Shown: in pieces, positions 16,543 through 20,614 of the stretch | Position numbering within the stretch: the stretch's first letter is position 1 | Layout: each line of letters starts with the position of its first letter | NCBI GenBank assembly: GCA_036274635.1 | Contig: DASUFI010000065.1 | Coordinates: 1 to 20,614, forward strand | Source: DASUFI01 sp036274635 | GTDB lineage: Bacteria; Planctomycetota; B15-G4 | Reading direction: 5' to 3' | Length of the DNA: 20,614 nucleotides | The notes under the pieces: generated by a model | Databases searched by the model: none | Told to the model about the DNA's origin: nothing | What the model saw: the letters and a program-made list of their open reading frames with translations, nothing else | Translations under genes and position numbers: made by a program

Positions 16543-19500
16543 ATGGACAGGACAGGCACGCATCGAATCCTCGCAGCGGCAGTCTGCGCTGCGCTGATTC
16601 CCTGTACGGCGGGGGCTCAGTACGCCTTCGTCAACTGGGAGTCGCCTCACGTCCACCCCGTCGAGCTGTCGTCGGGCGGGGACAAGCTGCTCGCGGTCAA
16701 CACGCCCGACGCCCGGCTCGAGGTGTTCGACGTGACCGGCGCGTTGCCCGTGCTCGTCGCCGAGGTTCCCGTGGGCACGGATCCCGTCTCGGTGCGCAGC
16801 CGCACGCGCACCGAGGCCTGGGTCGTGAACCACATCAGCGACTCCGTGAGCGTCGTCGACCTGCCGACGGGCCGCGTGAGGGCCACGCTGCGCACGGACG
16901 ACGAGCCGGCCGACGTCATCTTCGCGGGCTCGCCGCAGCGCGCCTTCGTCACCTGCAGCGCCGCCAACACCGTGCTCGTCTTCGATCCGGACGATCTGGC
17001 GGTGCCGCCCGTCCGCCTGGACATCCAGGGCGAGGACCCGCGCGCGCTGGCGGTGAGCGCCGACGGCTCGCGGGTCTACGCGGCCATCTTCGAGTCGAGC
17101 AACCGCACGTCCATCCTCGGCGGCGGCCACCCGGGCCTCAGCTATCCGCCGCAGATGGTCAACAACATCATGGGCCCGTGGGGGGGCGTGAACCCGCCGC
17201 CCAACGACGGTGCGGGCTTCGACCCGCCCATCCCGGCCGGCCTGCCCACACCGCCGCGCACCGCGCTCATCATCCGCCAGGACACGTCGGGGCTGTGGAA
17301 GGACGACAACGGAGGCGACTGGACCCAATTCGTGTCCGGCCCCTTCGCGTCGATGTCCGGACGTCTGCCGGGCTGGGAGCTGGTGGACCATGACGTGGCC
17401 GTGATCGACACGGGCACGCTGGCCGTCAGCTACATCCGCCACCTGATGAACCTGTGCATGGCCCTGGCCGTGAACCCGGCCAACGGTCACGTGGTGGTCG
17501 TGGGCACGGACGCCATCAACGAGGTGCGCTTCGTCGAGAACCTGAGCGGCAAGGCCGTCAAGGAGTATGCCGCGGACGCCGATCCGGTCAGCGGCAACAG
17601 CTCGCGCGTGGACCTCAACCCGCACCTCGACTACACCACCGCGACGCTGCCCGAGGAGACGCGCCTGCTCTCCCTCGGCGACCCGCGCGGCATCGTCTTC
17701 TCCGCCGACGGCAAGACCGGCTGGGTGTCGGGCATGGGCAGCGACAACGTCATCGTCGTGGACGGCGCCGGGCTGCGCGTCCCGGGCGTGAACCCCATCG
17801 ACGTGGGCCAGGGACCCACCGGCCTCACGCTCTCGGCCAACGGCCAGAAGCTGTACGTGCTCGACAAGTTCGAGTCGGCGCTCTCGGTCATCGACGTGGC
17901 GAGCCGCGTGGAGATCGCGCGCCTGCCCTTCTTCGATCCCTCGCCCGAGTCCATCAAGGACGGGCGCAAGTACCTCTACGACACGCACTTCTCCTCGGGC
18001 ACCGGCCACCTGGCCTGCGCCAGCTGCCACCCCGACGCGCGCATGGATCGCCTGGCGTGGGACCTCGGCGATCCGCTGGGCGTGGTGAAGCCCGTGGCCG
18101 GCAACAACCTCAAGGCCAACCTGCCGTCGCTCAGCATCGCGCCCTTCGAGGACTACCATCCCATGAAGGGGCCGATGGTCACGCAGACGCTGCAGGACAT
18201 CATCGGCAAGGAGCCCTTCCACTGGCGCGGTGACATGCCGGGCCTGGAGGCCTTTGCGGGCGTCTTCGCGGACCTGCAGGGCGACGACGAGCCGCTCGAC
18301 TCCGAGGACATGCAGGAGCTCGAGGACTACCTCGGCACGATCAACTACCCGCCCAACCCCAACCGCAACATCGACAACTCGCTGCCTACGGCGCTGGACC
18401 TCAAGGGCCACTACACCACGGGCCGCTTCGGTCCGCCCGGCCAGCCCTTCGCGCCCGGCAACGCCGTGAATGGCCTGGCGATCTTCTCGCCACCCACCTT
18501 CCTCGCCGGCAACAACGCCTGCGTCACCTGCCACACCACGTCCATCTCGGCCGGCACCGACATGACCTGGGACGTGAGCCTCAACAAGCTCGTGCCCATC
18601 CCGCTCGGGCCCAACGGCGAGCACCACCTCATGCTGGTGTCCAGCGACGGCTTCACCAACAAGAGCATGAAGGTGCCGCAGCTGCGCAACAACTACGAGC
18701 GCACGGGCTTCAACACCACGCAGCTGCAGAACACGGCCGGCTTCGGCGTGGAGCACGACGGCTCGGCCGACTCGACCGAGCGCCACATCGCGCAGCCGCC
18801 CTTCGACGTCACCAGCGACCAGGACGTGGCCGACGTCCTGGCCTACATCCTGTCGCAGTCGGGCGGCGACCTGCCGCCGGGCAGCATCTTCGACATCAAC
18901 AAGCCGCTCGGCGTCACGGGCAAGGACACGCACGCGGCGGTCGGGCGCCAGATCACCCTCGCCTCCACCACGCTGACGGCCGAGCAAACCACGCTGTACG
19001 CGACGCTGCGCGACCTGGCCCTGAACAGCAAGATCGGCCTGGTGGCCAAGGGCCGCGTCAGCGGCGTCGAGCGCGGCTTCGTGCTGCGCGGCCTCAACCG
19101 CTACGACTCGGACGAGCTGGGCGTGTTCTACACCGAGAACGACCTGCTCGGCCTGGCGGCGCCCGGCCAGGAGATCACCTTCACCGCGGTGAACTACGGC
19201 ACCGAGATGCGCGGCGGCGTCGATCGCGACGCGGACGGCTACCTCGACCACGACGAGATCGAGCTGGGCAGCGACCCGGCGGATGCCGACAGCGTGCCCA
19301 TGGTGTGGGCGCCGCTGGGTGGCGCGCTGGCCGGCGTGCACGGCCCGCCCAAGCTGCTCGGCAAGGGCCCGATGGTGAGCGGCGGCACGGTCTCGTTCGC
19401 GATGGCCGAGGCCAAGGAGAACAGCCAGCTGTTCATCGTGGTCGGTCTCTCCGCCATCAACGCCCCGTTCAAGGGCGGCGTGCTCGTCCCGGCGCCCGAC

Positions 19501-19671
19501 CTCCTGGTGCCGGGCCTGCCCACCGGACCCTATGGCAGCTTCACCCTCTCCGCGGCGATGCCCTCGCCGCTGCCGTCGGGCCTGACGCTCGTCGTGCAGG
19601 GCTGGATCGTGGATCCGGCGGCGGTGAAGGGCCTGTCGGCCACGCAGGCGATCACCGCGACCTCGCCCTGA
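16543..19671 (+). CDS. Exported YVTN-propeller/di-heme cytochrome protein
   Basis: This is a 1042-residue exported protein. Residues 1-25 are a signal peptide (ILAAAVCAALIPCTAGAQ). About 26-470 holds YVTN/YncE-type beta-propeller repeats, with recurring patterns such as VSVVDLPTGRV, TVLVFDP and LSVIDVASRVEIARLPF. About 480-790 is a di-heme cytochrome region related to MauG/cytochrome c peroxidase-type proteins. Heme sites are CASCH (492-496) and CVTCH (660-664), with the family-like block HPMKGPMVTQTLQDI and FHWRGD between them. An Asp-rich loop, DRDADGYLDHDE (894-905), resembles EF-hand or thrombospondin-3 calcium loops. Residues 947-1042 form a C-terminal module also seen in the 6656-7942 protein. 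An electron-transfer or oxidoreductase role outside the cytoplasm is likely; the substrate is unknown. A GGTGGA ribosome-site candidate and a sigma-54-like promoter precede it. Confidence 0.88.
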   Translation: MDRTGTHRILAAAVCAALIPCTAGAQYAFVNWESPHVHPVELSSGGDKLLAVNTPDARLEVFDVTGALPVLVAEVPVGTDPVSVRSRTRTEAWVVNHISDSVSVVDLPTGRVRATLRTDDEPADVIFAGSPQRAFVTCSAANTVLVFDPDDLAVPPVRLDIQGEDPRALAVSADGSRVYAAIFESSNRTSILGGGHPGLSYPPQMVNNIMGPWGGVNPPPNDGAGFDPPIPAGLPTPPRTALIIRQDTSGLWKDDNGGDWTQFVSGPFASMSGRLPGWELVDHDVAVIDTGTLAVSYIRHLMNLCMALAVNPANGHVVVVGTDAINEVRFVENLSGKAVKEYAADADPVSGNSSRVDLNPHLDYTTATLPEETRLLSLGDPRGIVFSADGKTGWVSGMGSDNVIVVDGAGLRVPGVNPIDVGQGPTGLTLSANGQKLYVLDKFESALSVIDVASRVEIARLPFFDPSPESIKDGRKYLYDTHFSSGTGHLACASCHPDARMDRLAWDLGDPLGVVKPVAGNNLKANLPSLSIAPFEDYHPMKGPMVTQTLQDIIGKEPFHWRGDMPGLEAFAGVFADLQGDDEPLDSEDMQELEDYLGTINYPPNPNRNIDNSLPTALDLKGHYTTGRFGPPGQPFAPGNAVNGLAIFSPPTFLAGNNACVTCHTTSISAGTDMTWDVSLNKLVPIPLGPNGEHHLMLVSSDGFTNKSMKVPQLRNNYERTGFNTTQLQNTAGFGVEHDGSADSTERHIAQPPFDVTSDQDVADVLAYILSQSGGDLPPGSIFDINKPLGVTGKDTHAAVGRQITLASTTLTAEQTTLYATLRDLALNSKIGLVAKGRVSGVERGFVLRGLNRYDSDELGVFYTENDLLGLAAPGQEITFTAVNYGTEMRGGVDRDADGYLDHDEIELGSDPADADSVPMVWAPLGGALAGVHGPPKLLGKGPMVSGGTVSFAMAEAKENSQLFIVVGLSAINAPFKGGVLVPAPDLLVPGLPTGPYGSFTLSAAMPSPLPSGLTLVVQGWIVDPAAVKGLSATQAITATSP

Positions 19672-19705
19672 ACACAGGCGGCCGGAAGCCAGCCTCGCTG
19701 CGCCC

Positions 19706-20614
19706 TCAGCGGCGGAAGGCGACGCGGCCCATGACCAGAGTGAGGCGCGGCCAGCCGCGCAGCTCCAGCCCCTCGTAGGGCGTCTGCCGCGCGCGGCTCA
19801 CGTGGGTCGCGCCGCGCACGGCGCGGGTCTCGGCAGGGTCCACCAGCACGAGATCCGCGTCGAAGCCCGGAGCGACGGCGCCCTTGCGCGGCAGCCCGTG
19901 CACGCGGGCCGGGGCGCGCGCGCCGCGCTCGATCACCTGCTCCAGCGTCAGCAGCCCGCGCGCGGCGAGCGTGAGGCACAGCGGCGCGTAGATGTCGAGG
20001 CACGGGATGCCCGACGGCGCCCAGGCGAAGTCGCGCGCCTTCTCCTCCGCCGTGTGCGGCGCGTGGTCCGAGGAGAGGCAGTCGATGGTGCCGTCGCGCA
20101 GGCCCTCGATCAGCCGCTCGCGGTCCGCGGCCGTCTTGATCGAGGGGTTGACCTTGAGCAGCGTTCCCAGGCGCGCCGTGTCGTCGTGCGTGAAGTACAG
20201 GTAGTGCAGGCAGGTGCCGGCCGTCACGACCTGGCCCGCGGCGCGCGCGTCGGCGATGAGGTCCGTGGCGCCCGCGGTCGAGACGTGGAAGACGTGCAGG
20301 CGGGTGCCCTCGCTGCGCGCGATGGCCAGCGCCTGCGCGACGGCGCGGATCTCGGCCGCCGCGGGGCGCGCGAGGTGGAAGGCCGCCGCCCCGCCCGCCG
20401 CGTGCGCCGCGAGGCCCTGCTCGATGAGCTCGCCGTCCTCGGCGTGCACCATGAGCCAGTGCCCCGTGCGCGCCACCGCCGCGAACAGGCGCCCGAGGCG
20501 CTCCTCGCCGCGCACGTCGAGCCCGCCCGTGGACGGCCCCATGAAGAGCTTGTAGCCCGACACGAGGTCGGCCATGCCCGCGACCTCGGGCAGCGCCTCC
20601 TCCACCAGGCTGCC
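19706..20614 (-). CDS. pyrC: Dihydroorotase (partial, N-terminus outside the window)
   Basis: Dihydroorotase closes carbamoyl-aspartate to dihydroorotate in pyrimidine synthesis (cytoplasmic, zinc amidohydrolase). About 302 C-terminal residues are visible; the frame is open to the window edge, so the N-terminal HxH zinc motif is not seen. Present are GYKLFMGPSTG with the lysine expected to be carboxylated, the metal histidines in MVHAED and LHVFHVSTA, KVNPSIKTAADRERLIEGLRDG, and the signature SSDHAPH with the metal Asp. The C-terminal SRARQTPYEGLELRGW is also typical. The KxFMG-STG wording resembles the dihydroorotases annotated in Bacteroidetes more than the classical class I form. Allantoinase or dihydropyrimidinase is the alternative, since they share the fold, but DHAPH favours dihydroorotase. 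The gene converges with the cytochrome gene 34 bp away, with no clear terminator between. Confidence 0.82.
   Translation of the reverse strand, partial: GSLVEEALPEVAGMADLVSGYKLFMGPSTGGLDVRGEERLGRLFAAVARTGHWLMVHAEDGELIEQGLAAHAAGGAAAFHLARPAAAEIRAVAQALAIARSEGTRLHVFHVSTAGATDLIADARAAGQVVTAGTCLHYLYFTHDDTARLGTLLKVNPSIKTAADRERLIEGLRDGTIDCLSSDHAPHTAEEKARDFAWAPSGIPCLDIYAPLCLTLAARGLLTLEQVIERGARAPARVHGLPRKGAVAPGFDADLVLVDPAETRAVRGATHVSRARQTPYEGLELRGWPRLTLVMGRVAFRR

Noticed and set aside
19672..19705. Terminator between the cytochrome gene and pyrC
   Set aside because: Only short imperfect pairings are possible and no T-run is present, so it is not listed as a feature.

Overview
The window is a very G+C-rich stretch of bacterial chromosome from an organism with a diderm-type envelope: there are cleavable signal peptides, a lipobox lipoprotein and a secreted c-type cytochrome. 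It looks like core chromosome rather than a mobile region; I see no transposase, integrase, phage gene, CRISPR array, tRNA or rRNA. A planctomycete-like origin is my best guess. It rests on the mixture of EpmA, the YVTN/di-heme secreted protein, a sigma-54-type promoter, and a C-terminal module shared by two otherwise unrelated exported proteins. No single feature proves it.

Layout, left to right. The last 17 codons of an unknown + strand gene (1-54) face a two-gene repair operon on the - strand, uvrB then uvrC, 3 bp apart. A 181-bp divergent spacer separates uvrB from a + strand gene for a 688-residue exported protein that resembles a gluzincin-type peptidase whose zinc motif has been lost. 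It converges on a small - strand gene for a stand-alone NIL-domain protein. Next, on the - strand, comes a 428-residue exported repeat protein with a Gly-Lys-rich N-terminus, followed by a strong hairpin.

The most distinctive block is 8036-11230, four - strand genes in the order asnS, a 118-residue basic protein, a 179-residue two-helix membrane protein, and epmA. Every junction is a 4-base stop/start overlap (GTGA, ATGA, ATGA). Asparaginyl-tRNA synthetase, the EF-P lysine ligase paralogue and two unrecognised proteins are therefore probably made from one message with coupled translation.

Divergent from asnS is an MFS transporter on the + strand. It ends in a perfect 20-bp palindrome against a convergent lipoprotein gene. 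The lipoprotein gene is divergent from polA, a full-length DNA polymerase I with intact 5' nuclease, proofreading and polymerase motifs. A 305-bp spacer after polA holds a near-consensus sigma-54 (-24/-12) promoter. It precedes a 1042-residue exported protein made of a YVTN-type propeller, a two-CxxCH cytochrome region, a calcium-loop-like Asp motif and the shared C-terminal module. The window closes with the 3' part of a - strand dihydroorotase gene that runs off the right edge.

Functionally there are three themes: housekeeping (uvrBC, polA, asnS, pyrC), translation-factor modification (epmA and its two coupled unknown neighbours), and exported proteins of unknown role.
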